Below are positions 21,661 to 31,123 of a stretch of DNA of 64,000 nt, piece by piece (positions within the stretch are counted from its first letter, which is position 1; every line of letters begins with the position of its first letter). The notes under the pieces were generated by a model. That model was not told the DNA's origin, made no database searches, and saw only the letters and a program-made list of their open reading frames with translations. The stretch spans positions 744,001 through 808,000 of the forward strand of contig CAJVGD010000042.1 of NCBI GenBank assembly GCA_910890315.1, given 5' to 3'. The DNA comes from Serendipita indica DSM 11827 (lineage: Eukaryota > Basidiomycota > Agaricomycetes > Sebacinales > Serendipitaceae). The position numbers and the translations under genes were made by a program.

Positions 21661-23078
21661 GGCAGAAGAGGCAGAGGAAATGGGCGAGAAAAGACGAGGG
21701 CTCGAGAGCTGGTGAAAAACTGCAGGATGGAGCCCATCTTTTATGGCCTCTCGAGCTCTCGACAGCGCCCAAGTCTTGTCATCTGACGAAAGTGCCACAG
21801 GGGACGATTCTTTGGCTTCGACTGGTTTCCACGATTGCGGATAGCAATTATCGCACATTTGGCAACTTCAGCTCAGGGTGCCCAATGGTAAATGAATAGG
21901 TTGAGCCTTTCATAGCTGCTTGGGATGACTCCTCAGGAGGAGTACAACGCAGAGGCCACGAGGCTAACCTATTCGAGTAGGCGTAATTAAGGATGAAGAA
22001 TAATCCATTGTAGCAAAAATGGTTAGAGCGAGCGCTATGGGGGACAGCCTCTCGAGGATCTGCCGCGCTGACCAATGGGTTTGGTTGGTGGTGTTGAGCT
22101 GGCTTGCAGCAGGCAGACCTGACAATCGCGGTAGAGTAACCGAATATGGCAAGAGTGAGTGGAATACTGGGTTGGGATAGCCGTTGGAGGGAGCCTGTGC
22201 GTGTGGTGGGTAGGGCACCCCAACCTCTTATGTGGACCGCAGGCTCATTTGCAGAGTGCTTTGATCAAATTTGAGTGCTTCTAGCTCGTGGAAGTTGCCG
22301 GTACAGTTTGTCGAAATAATCGGAGGGTGAGCCCCAACCGCATTGCAAACCAGGGGCTTCATATACCCCTCACGTCACTCATAGATGGACGGATGATCAC
22401 CGATACACAAGACTCGATGAGCCAATCACTCTCCTCCTTGGCTTGAACAGATGATCTGGTTCGTTGCCATTGCAGATTCAAAACATTTTGTCCAATTCTA
22501 TAACACAGCCCGACCTTGACTCTTCTCACCGTGTTGTGGATGGGCATCGTCGACCAAACTCATCTCGAAAGAGCTCCATCATCAAGGTGGTCACTCTTGA
22601 TCGTTTGCGATTACGGAGAATAAGCGGTTGAAGGTACACTTTGGGAAGGGCTCGCTTTACACGTGGATAGATGGGCTCTCTGATATCGATTATGATGCGT
22701 ACGAAGCTGAAGGCTCGAGTGGATCGCATAAAGCTTGACTCGCATAGTACACTTGTAGATTAGAACCCTTGAAGAGGGGTCAGAGGCAGATTCCAGGACC
22801 AGTTTCGTGGACAATGACGACGAACGGGAGCAGATTGATTGAACTGCCACAGGGAGGGCCAGCCTCCTGGTTCCGGCGTATTGACCAGTTAGCATAATAA
22901 CCATTTTTACATTACATATAAATAATAGGCTCTGCACGCATTGAGTTCATTTTGAACCCGTCAGAATAGCCTCAAAAGACTACCTGACGCTGTAAAGCAA
23001 CTTGCTTTGATTGAACACTGCTATCTTGTGGTACATGCATACACCTACATTGGATTCGATTGAAAGGGATGTGAATGC
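21661..23078. other. Spacer between GST copies
   Basis: No gene recognised. The left part (to about 22490) is the duplicated promoter and flank of GST copy 1. The rest (about 22500-23000) is unique within the window and has no open frame of note. A TATA-like catataaataat sits near 22913-22925. Blocks shared with the copy 2 promoter are listed separately. Confidence 0.6.
21778..21842 (-). promoter_or_regulatory. Conserved promoter blocks of GST copy 1
   Basis: Two blocks are identical to the copy 2 promoter while the sequence around them has diverged: gtcatctgacgaa (21778-21790, matching 24175-24187) and gtttccacgattgcggat (21825-21842, matching 24222-24239). They lie 118-182 bases upstream of the start codon, beyond the TATA-like box. 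They are candidates for stress-factor binding sites, by inference only. Confidence 0.45.
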
Positions 23079-24060
23079 TTACGCAGTCGACAGAATCTCC
23101 CCCTTTGCAGCCTGTGCCGCAATACCACGCCTCGCGATTCCGACAGCGGACTGCGCGAATGCCGAGTGCGTCATACCAGTCACATGTTGCCTCTCGCGTC
23201 CAACGTCGAGTTCATCCATATGCTTGAACGCGTACTGGACAGCTGGGCGTGCCATGAGTTTGGCGTGCCACGCAGCAAGGTGTGGGAACTCGCGCTCGAC
23301 GTTGAAGTTTTCTGGGAGGAGGTGGTGGATGGCATAGTCGTTGTACTTGATAAAGGCCAGGTCCGCAATCGTGCACTTGTTTCCGACCAACCTGGAATAC
23401 TATGAGCAAACGAGTACGCAGCTCAATAGCGACACTCACCATTCCTTCTTGCTCAAGACGTCGTTGAGAACACCGAAGATGCGCTTGATCTCGTTCTGGA
23501 AGCGGATAATCACGCTGGGGATCCTCTCCGTGTGGTAGAACATGAACCATTGGGCCTGTCCGAACGTGGGTCCCTGGTGAGATGCCTGATAGAACAGCCC
23601 TGATTCTGTGTATCAGTAGTCGGCAGCCAATCACCAAGAACGACATACAAGTGTCAAGGTCGGCCTTTTCCTTGTCGTCGGTCACAAGGAGCTTCTTCTC
23701 GGTATCGTAGCGCTCGGCGATGTACTTGAGAATAGCGTTGCTCTCCCAGACGACCTCGTCGTTGTTGGAGTGGTCGACGAGGGTCGGAATGCGACCGTTG
23801 GGGTTGAGTTTGCGATATTCTTCGGTCTTGTGTTCCTCCTTGGCAAAGTCAAGGATGACCTCGCTGTCGACATGTCAATATCAACCATCAATCACAGCAG
23901 GATGAGGACATACTTGTAAGAGAGACCGAGCTACAGGACGACGGTCAATAAGGGCTTTACACCAGGACACAGAAAATGTATATACCTCTTCCATGACCAC
24001 GACAAGTTTGAGCCAGTTGAGGCCCGACTCGGCGAGATAGAGGGTAAGAGGAGCAGACAT
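23079..24060 (-). CDS. URE2-like glutathione S-transferase, copy 2, intact
   Basis: Starts MSAPLTLYLAESG at 24060. Four or five exons give an N-terminal thioredoxin-like domain (LNPNGRIPTLVDHSNNDEVV with the cis-Pro and glutathione-contact residues) and a C-terminal helical domain. The latter runs GPTFGQAQWFMFYHTERIP, KRIFGVLNDVLSKKEWLVG, CTIADLAFIKYNDYA, WHAKLMARPAVQYAFKHMDEL and ends AAKGEILSTA. The layout matches the fungal URE2pB/GTT2-like class that conjugates or reduces electrophiles with glutathione. It differs from copy 1 at the frameshift site, where this copy keeps the full frame. A TATA box (tataagag, 24136-24143) lies about 75 bases upstream. It is divergent from HSP70, 1.2 kb away. 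Confidence 0.92.
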
Positions 24061-24135
24061 GGCAAAAAGTGGAAGAAACGGGCGAGAAAAGACGAGGGCT
24101 CGAGAGCTGAAGCAAGACTGGAGATTCCAAGCCGT

Positions 24136-24239
24136 CTCTTATAGGGTTCGAGCTTTCCAAAGCGCTCAAATCCCGTCATCTGACGAAGAACCACGATGGG
24201 TTCGTTCCTCGCCTGCAAATTGTTTCCACGATTGCGGAT
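24136..24239 (-). promoter_or_regulatory. TATA box and conserved blocks of GST copy 2
   Basis: tataagag at 24136-24143 is a good TATA match for the minus-strand gene. Upstream lie gtcatctgacgaa (24175-24187) and gtttccacgattgcggat (24222-24239), both retained from the duplication. Confidence 0.5.
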
Positions 24240-25101
24240 TGCGTTTATCACGCATTTGGCAAGGCCAAATCAGAGCGGCGGACGGTCAATGAATGTGAGC
24301 GGGCCCCAGGGAGCAGTCAAGGAGAGTGGCTAGGGAGGAGCACAATGCCGGGACCACGAGGCTTACCTAGTCGAATGGGCGTAATTAATGGTGATGTATA
24401 ATCCGTTGTTGCAAAGATAGTTAGACCGGGCGCTACGGGGACAGCCATTCGACGATATTTCAGCGCCGAGACGAAGATTCTGGTTAGTGGTTTGCGAGCT
24501 GGCCTCCAAGAGATTGACCTCGCTATGATGGACGAGTAACCGGATATGGCAAAACTGGCACGAGCCCAGGGTGGAGACAGCCATGCATTCGAGAGAGGTG
24601 CCTGTGCAGCCGGTGGGGGTTAAGGGCGCTGACGCTCCATATGGATGATGGGCTCGGGTTTTACATAGTTCTGATCACGATTTGAATGCATCCGACTGCT
24701 GGAAGTTGCCGGTAGAATTGGTCGAAAGGACCGGAAAACGAGCCGCAGCCGCATTGCGAACAAGGGATTTCGTACGAGTCACGTCATCCAAGAAATGTAC
24801 AATTGGTTGCCGATAGACAAAGTCGAGATAGCGAGTGAGCAAGCTAACCATTCTTATCATCATGTGCTTCGACGAGCTGGTTCGTTGCTGATGAGCTGAG
24901 TGTATCTAATCATCACCAAATTGAAATAAGGCATTTGTGAGAAAATATGACCCTTTTTGTTGACAATTTGGTGTGGGTGCCGCGGAGAGAGCGGAGACAA
25001 AGTTGCCCCCTGAGCTGCCGATCCGCCCACGATGGGCCAGAACCGCCGTGTAAAGTCGAGAAGAATTCATGTGATGACAATCAGCCGTCATAGCGCCAAC
25101 A

Positions 25102-25138
25102 TTCTCGAAAAGCCTAGCAGGTTCTCGCATGTTCTACG
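25102..25138 (+). promoter_or_regulatory. Heat-shock-element-like cluster upstream of HSP70
   Basis: ttctcgaa at 25102-25109 is a canonical inverted TTCnnGAA unit. Downstream, ttctcgcatgttc at 25122-25134 has two TTC units spaced by seven bases, the step-type arrangement HSF can also bind. They lie about 25-60 bases before the TATA box. Confidence 0.6.
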
Positions 25139-25163
25139 GCATTCGGCAGCCACTAGTTACGCC

Positions 25164-25171
25164 CTATAAAA
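25164..25171 (+). promoter_or_regulatory. TATA box of HSP70
   Basis: ctataaaa about 80 bases before the ATG, just downstream of the heat-shock-element-like cluster. Confidence 0.7.
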
Positions 25172-25246
25172 CCCCCCATGAGAGCGCTAGCCACCACTCA
25201 GAACTTGAACTCTTCCACGACTCGCATTTAGACTTGTATCACCAAA

Positions 25247-27245
25247 ATGGTCAAAGCTATCGGTATCGATCTCGGCACGACCTACTCTTGCGTCGGCGTC
25301 TGGCAAAACGACCGTGTCGAAATCATTGCAAACGATCAGGGAAACAGGACAACGCCATCCTATGTTTCCTTTTCTGATACCGAGCGTCTCATTGGAGACG
25401 CCGCAAAGAATCAGACTGCGCTGAACCCCCACAATAGTAAGCAGCTCTCTACTTTGAATTTCGTGACAGTAACTAACATTCTTGTGTGCAGCCGTCTTCG
25501 ATGCTAAGCGTCTCATCGGTCGTAAATTCGACGATGCAGAGGTTCAGAGCGACATCAAGCACTTCCCCTTCAAGGTCATCAACAAGGGTGGCAAGCCCGT
25601 CATCCAAGTCGAATACCGTGGCGAGCAAAAGGAATTCACTCCTGAAGAAATCTCGTCCATGGTCCTCCTCAAGATGAAGGAGACGGCAGAGTCGTACCTT
25701 GGCGGCACCGTCAAGGACGCCGTCGTCACCGTCCCTGCCTACTTCAACGACTCGCAACGTCAAGCTACCAAGGACGCTGGTGTCATTGCCGGTCTCAACG
25801 TCCTCCGTATCATCAACGAACCCACCGCTGCCGCCATCGCCTACGGTCTCGACAAAAAGGTCGAGGGTGAGCGCAACGTCCTCATCTTCGATCTTGGTGG
25901 TGGAACATTCGATGTCTCCCTCCTGACCATCGAGGAAGGTATCTTCGAAGTCAAGGCCACCGCTGGTGACACCCATCTTGGTGGTGAGGACTTTGACAAC
26001 CGACTCGTCAACTTCTTCGTCCAAGAATTCAAGCGCAAGCACAAGAAGGATCTCTCTTCGAATGCTCGTGCCCTCCGCCGTCTTCGTACCGCTTGCGAGC
26101 GTGCGAAGCGCACTCTCTCCTCGGCCGCCCAGACCACCATTGAAATCGATTCGCTCTTCGAGGGTATCGACTTTTACACCTCCATCACACGTGCTCGTTT
26201 CGAGGAACTCTGCCAGGATCTCTTCCGTGGTACCCTCGAGCCCGTTGAAAAGGTCTTGAGAGACTCGAAGATTGACAAGTCAAACGTCCACGAAATCGTC
26301 CTCGTCGGTGGATCGACCCGTATCCCACGTATCATCAAGCTCGTCTCCGACTTCTTCAATGGCAAGGAGCCCAACAAGAGCATCAACCCCGACGAGGCTG
26401 TCGCATACGGTGCCGCTGTCCAGGCTGCCATTCTCTCGGGTGACACCTCTGAGAAGACCCAGGAGATCCTCTTGCTCGATGTCGCTCCACTCTCCACTGG
26501 TATCGAGACCGCCGGTGGTGTCATGACTCCCCTCATCAAGCGCAACACCACCGTCCCAACCAAAAAGTCGGAAATCTTCTCGACCTACTCCGACAATCAG
26601 CCTGGTGTGCTCATTCAAGTCTACGAGGGTGAGCGTGCACGCACCAAGGATAACAACCTTCTCGGCAAGTTTGAGCTTTCCGGAATTCCTCCCGCGCCAC
26701 GTGGTGTCCCGCAGATCGAGGTTACCTTTGACATTGACGCCAACGGTATCCTGAACGTGTCTGCGGCCGACAAGACGACTGGCAAGTCGAACCGCATCAC
26801 CATCACCAACGATAAGGGTCGTCTCTCCAAGGAGGAGATTGAGCGCATGGTCAACGACGCTGAGAAGTACCGACAAGAAGATGAAGCGGCCGCGGCGCGT
26901 ATCTCTGCAAAGAACGGCCTCGAGTCGTACACATACTCTCTCCGCAACACGACCACCGACGACAAGCTCGCCGACAAGTTTGATGCGGCCGACAAGAAGA
27001 AGCTCGAGGACGCCATCAACGAGACGATCAAGTGGCTCGACGCTTCGCAAGAGGCCTCGAAAGAGGAATACGAGGAGAAGCAAAAGGAGCTCGAGAGCAT
27101 TGCAAACCCGATCATGCAACGCTTCTACGGTGCTGGCGGCGCGGCTGGTGGCGCTCCAGGCGGCTTCCCAGGTGCAGCTCCCGGTGCTGGCGGTCCCCCA
27201 GGCGGCTTCTCGAACGATGGTCCTTCCGTCGAAGAGGTCGACTAA
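25247..27245 (+). CDS. Cytosolic HSP70 chaperone (SSA type)
   Basis: Two exons (25247-25436 and 25492-27245) encode about 647 residues, the usual SSA length. All Hsp70 signatures are present: [15 protein letters not shown] at the N-terminus, [14 protein letters not shown] and [16 protein letters not shown] in the ATPase domain. The substrate domain carries [19 protein letters not shown], and a Gly/Ala/Pro-rich tail ends PSVEEVD. The EEVD end marks a cytosolic form that docks TPR co-chaperones; a CNS1-type TPR protein is encoded 2.6 kb away. The single intron follows codon 63. Codon use is strongly C-ending, as expected of a highly expressed gene. The promoter has a TATA box and heat-shock-element-like sites. 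Confidence 0.98.
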
Positions 27246-28325
27246 ACGACACGCCCCTTTGCCTCCTCTCCACTCTCTCTTGTGACTCGGCCTTGCATGT
27301 GTCTTGACTCGAAATCAAAATAACTCTAATGCCTTACTGTATTCGTATCATGTTTCTAGATTTATCAATCGAAGTATACTTCGTTGAATACTGTTTGCTG
27401 GTCTTAAGTTGAAAGTGCTAGATGCTACTTCAAATGTTAATCGTCCCCTCGCTTCAACCCTCGTAATTTACAGCCGTAAATGATATAGACAACGTGCAAA
27501 TGGATGTCTGGCTTGATCTTTGCTTGGGTGCCTTGCTCGCTCCAAATTCTACAACTCCAAGTGTTGGTTGAGAAGGAACGTCGTTCTGAAACGAGGTTGA
27601 CCAATGAATATTAGGAATAGAAATACAATCTATAGGCTATAAGCATCTTTTAGCGTTTCCAAGCCAAAGAACGTACCAACTAAAATCGGGGCGCGCGCGT
27701 AAGCCTTTATAGAGGTGTAGAATGAGATACATCAGCTTTTTGGCTGCCGTTAAAATGGACGAGGGGTTATGGCGAACACGCACCTCTACTTTTCGCCAAA
27801 GTACGTCCGCTGGACGCGTTTGCGGACAGCTGGAGCCATACGTTTGAACAACCTTCGATCCCAATCTTCAATATCTACAACTCTCAAGTTGCTCGGCGGC
27901 TCCAACTGGCTGGCTCCATTTTTCATGCCTTGGAAAGCCATGATGCGCTCGCTGGGTGTTGGCTCACGCAGGGTAATCGGAGAACTGGTTTGATTGCGTC
28001 GTGCGGAGAGACCATGTAGACAGGACGGATTGGCCGTTATTGGTTGTCCAAGCCGAATCGAGAGCGTCTGGGCGACGGTCAACTTTACGTTTGTATTTTG
28101 TATCGGTTGGATGATTTGGGTTGGGGAAACTTGACTCTTTGGTAGTCGGAGGACTTTGGGTGCCAACTTGCTCCTCATTGTTGACGTTCAGTCGTGGACG
28201 GGTTCAAGGTTATGGACCACAGTTACAAGTACGCATGACCTTGAATCATGGCAGTTATCACGAGTACGAAATGCAAACGAGTGTAATAGGGAGTCATCTA
28301 TCGGAACAGTGCGCCTCCACATCTG
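27246..28325. other. Intergenic region after HSP70
   Basis: Holds the HSP70 3' region, then a gene-poor stretch up to the end of the GH16 gene. The only candidate is the minus-strand open frame 27786-28178, listed separately. No repeat or RNA gene was recognised. Confidence 0.5.
27786..28178 (-). CDS. Possible small hypothetical protein
   Basis: An uninterrupted ATG-to-stop frame of 130 residues begins MRSKLAPKVLRLPKSQVSP and ends RKRVQRTYFGEK. It is basic and Pro/Ser-rich, with no membrane segment, signal peptide or known domain. It sits alone in a 1.1 kb gap, which is the main reason to consider it. It may equally be chance or a terminal exon. I do not recognise it. Confidence 0.25.
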   Translation of the reverse strand: MRSKLAPKVLRLPKSQVSPTQIIQPIQNTNVKLTVAQTLSIRLGQPITANPSCLHGLSARRNQTSSPITLREPTPSERIMAFQGMKNGASQLEPPSNLRVVDIEDWDRRLFKRMAPAVRKRVQRTYFGEK

Positions 28326-29735
28326 CTATGTACGCTTCACAAACCAGTCTTGATAATTTTCTTCCTCCTCTGGCTTTGCAAAGACACGGATCCCCCGGAT
28401 ATCCCAATACGCATCCTTGAACGCCTCTGGATTCGAGTTTACATAATCTGGAAGTAGTATTCATATCGGGGTCATGGTAAGAGCGTGTAACCGCACCAAC
28501 ACAGCTTCCAGGACATCCAGAACCGCGATATGTAAAAAATTCTCCAGCCCAATCGCCACCTAAATGCTCTCAACGCAAGAAGGGGGGTAGTGTAGACTAC
28601 TTACAGAACGTCAGATTGATGACAATATGATGTTCCTTGAAATGACTTGGGATATCACATTGGTCATCGACGAAGAGTGCATCTGGTACGCCCCAGGTTG
28701 ATGTGTCGATATGGATCGTGTCGGGATGATGATGATGGCCACCCAGCGGAATGTCGCCGACTATAGGAGCTTGGATAAGGCCGCGCGAGTGATGATAGCG
28801 ACTGGCGACTTCGGCAGGAACAGTTGCATCATTTCTCGGCCAGAACCAGACTTTAATCTCCTTTCGAGTGCGCTCGAGGGCATACCTAAAGAGGTATAAG
28901 CCACGCGTATTGACTGCTTTGTAGCTCACCATCCACCGCCCATTGCATTAAACGACGGTCCATAGGAGAATTGATTGTTCACCTTTGAATTGCAGCCTGA
29001 ATTGTAGTTGACGAATGCATTGCAATCACGGTTGACCGAGGATCTATGTGAATTCAGTCGATACGTAGACTACGACGAGGAATTATACCCTTTCTGGGCG
29101 CGTTGTGATGGCTGTTTGCACCCTTCCGAAGTATGTAGGGAGACCATGTTGGGCGAAACGTCGTTGACCCCCTCCAGGATATCGATCTAACGGACCGATG
29201 AGCAAGTAATACGAGTCGAAGGGATAAGAATGGGATATACCTCTCCTTTGTCTATGGAGGATTAGAGCTGGTCAGGCATTATACAGGTAGCAACTTTCAC
29301 TCACATGGCCAGTTGGTGTCGCCAACGGTCCAAAATGCGGGCCATGTTCCACATCCAGTGGGCATGTGTTCAATATCCGCGACTAAGACAGTACCGTGGG
29401 AGTACGCATCGTTCGAGAGAATGCGGACAGACTTGCGCCCTGTGCTCCAGGAGTCAAGCCGAGTCGAGTGGTCGGCACGCATAATGAAATGATCTTCTGT
29501 CGCGTACGATAGATTCAGCTGTCGTGCTGTCCTATCGTCTACATATCTGGACGCTATTAGATGATTCTGCAACGGCCATAACAAGGACGTACTCGACGCG
29601 GCCATGAGTGGGATCTGGAATAGACTCGTGTCTGAAAGAATGAAAGAACTTTTCACCGACAATCTCGTCTTTGAGGGCGTAGCGGTGGGCAACGACGGGG
29701 TACACTGCCGCGACTAGGAAGACCAAAGAGTGCAT
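28326..29735 (-). CDS. Secreted GH16 family beta-glucanase
   Basis: Starts with a signal peptide, MHSLVFLVAAVYPVVAHRYA. The jelly-roll GH16 domain has FIMRADHSTRL, RKSVRILSNDAY, GCGTWPAFWTVG and, across a spliced junction, YKGEIDILEGVND. That junction carries the ExDxxE catalytic motif with nucleophile and acid/base Glu. Later family blocks are VSLHTSEGC, YALERTRKEIKVWFWPR, PDTIHIDTSTWG, HHIVINLTFCGDWAGE and NPEAFKDAYWDIRGIRVF. The class acts on beta-1,3/1,4- or 1,3/1,6-glucans, either for cell-wall remodelling or nutrition. The C-terminus shows no obvious GPI signal. Five or so introns. It is divergent from the CNS1-like gene with 128 bases between starts. Confidence 0.92.
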
Positions 29736-29863
29736 AGGAGGTGTACTGTGAATTAGGAACTATGTAAATTTGTAGGGTATGGTCGTTGAGCGTCCGTTTG
29801 AAAGCCTGAGCTCGGTCGAGGTGGGAACCAAGATCGGGATTGGCAAACTTGCACTCTGCCAAC

Positions 29864-31086
29864 ATGGCCACATTCCCCAAGCAAGCTGAATATGATGTAC
29901 AGCAAAAGCTCAAGGAAATGGACTCTGTTCCTCTCTTCATGAAGACTCTTCCGAGCGACGGTGAAGAGGCGGGCGAGGCTCTCGAGGCTTTGCAGGCTCT
30001 CGTGCACGACGGAACTCCAGATGGTGCGAGAATCAATGAGATTTAGATCAATCTCTTATCAGGGTCTACAAAGGAAGAAATCGCGACCAACTTCAAGACC
30101 CAAGGGAACGACTACTTTAAAGCGAAACGATATCGTGAAGCCCTCGGATTCTACACGCAGGCGATTGATGCGAAGCCAACCGACTCTGATCTGCTCCAAT
30201 CCTTGCTCCTCAACCGCGCAGCATGCAATCTCGAGCTCAGCAAGTCTTTTCATTGCACACCACTCAAAATCTGATCGTACGCAGAAAACTTTGGCTCGGT
30301 CTTGCGCGACTGCTCAAAGGTACTATCAGTCGACAGCAAATCACTCAAGGCATTATATCGCTCTGCCCTGGCGCTCATCGCACTGGAAAGACCGGAAGAA
30401 GCAATCGACTGCTGCAACCGTGCCCTGGTTGCCGACGCCCAGAATAGTAGCATATTGAGTGCCCTAAGCAAGGCAAAGGCGTTGAAGGAAAGGCAAGAGG
30501 CCAAGGAGAAAGCGAAGCAGGAGGCAGCGGCCGCAGCCAAGGTTCGTGAGATGAAAATCCAAGCAGCTCTTCGGGTGGGTGCGCTCTCTGACTCGTGTGG
30601 CGATTCTCAACCCAGTTCAATCAGGCACGTAGCATCCTCGTACTTCCATTAGCTCCTGGACAACCGTCTCTCGAGCATCACCCAACGCTTTCCAACGATG
30701 ATCCACCTCGTCTGTCGGTGCCAATGCTCTTCCTTTACCCTCAGTACTCTCAATCGGACATCATCTCATCCTTCCACGAGGATACTAGGTTCACTGATCA
30801 TCTCGAGGTAATGTTCCCTCCCGAGGGTACACGCCCAGGCTGGGACCTACAAGGAGATTACGTGCTCTCCAACCTGGTTCTCTATGCGAGTACCAAGCGT
30901 AAACGTCTCCTCAAGATTGGGAAGAAGACGACTCTCGCAGACCTTTGCAATAACGCCGCTGCGAAGACTGGAGAGCCTGTAGATGGTCTTGAAATGGTCG
31001 ATGGGCACCTCTCCGTCGTCGTTCTACCAAAAGGAACTGTAGAGAAAGACTGGATTGACAAATTCAAAATACAGCGGGGAGGTTAG
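29864..31086 (+). CDS. CNS1: CNS1/TTC4-like TPR co-chaperone of Hsp90
   Basis: Starts MATFPKQAEYDVQQKLKEMDSVPLF. Three TPR units run from EIATNFKTQGNDYFKAKRY through NLELKNFGSVLRDCSKVLS to SALALIALERPEEAIDCCNRAL. A charged helix (KALKERQEAKEKAKQEAAAA) leads to the C-terminal wheel domain (VPMLFLYPQYSQSDIISSF, FPPEGTRPGWDLQGDY, DGHLSVVVLPKGT). The layout is that of Cns1/TTC4, which binds the EEVD end of Hsp90 and Hsp70 and is essential in yeast. The third coding junction only works with a GC-AG intron at 30240-30284, restoring LELKNFGSV. The start is the first ATG, after an upstream in-frame non-ATG region. Confidence 0.92.
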
Positions 31087-31123
31087 AGAAATAGAGTTGT
31101 GAATAATGGAGTCAATCAAATGA

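Larger units (their letters stand above)
20612..22490. repeat. Duplicated segment, unit 1 (GST gene, promoter and upstream flank)
   Basis: From ttgctttgattgaacactgc at about 20607 onwards the sequence matches unit 2 at about 22999. It continues through the GST gene with near identity in exons, and then in diminishing blocks through the upstream flank to about 22490. Examples are ggaagttgccggta and gatctggttcgttgc, which have counterparts in unit 2. The end coordinate is approximate. Confidence 0.75.
23003..24910. repeat. Duplicated segment, unit 2 (GST gene, promoter and upstream flank)
   Basis: Direct repeat of unit 1, about 2.4 kb away in the same orientation. Exons are nearly identical, introns and flanks less so. 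The last recognisable match is gagctggttcgttgctgatgag near 24870-24900. Confidence 0.75.
24061..25246. other. Divergent intergenic region between GST copy 2 and HSP70
   Basis: No gene recognised. The left half is the duplicated GST flank; the right half is the HSP70 promoter. It contains heat-shock-element-like sites and a TATA box, listed separately. Confidence 0.65.

Noticed and set aside
25060-25068. gaagaattc as a heat-shock element
   Set aside because: GAA and TTC are separated by three bases or none, not the two required; the better site is at 25102.
26280-27119. 279-codon open frame antisense to HSP70
   Set aside because: Antisense open frames are a known artefact of biased codon use in highly expressed genes such as HSP70.
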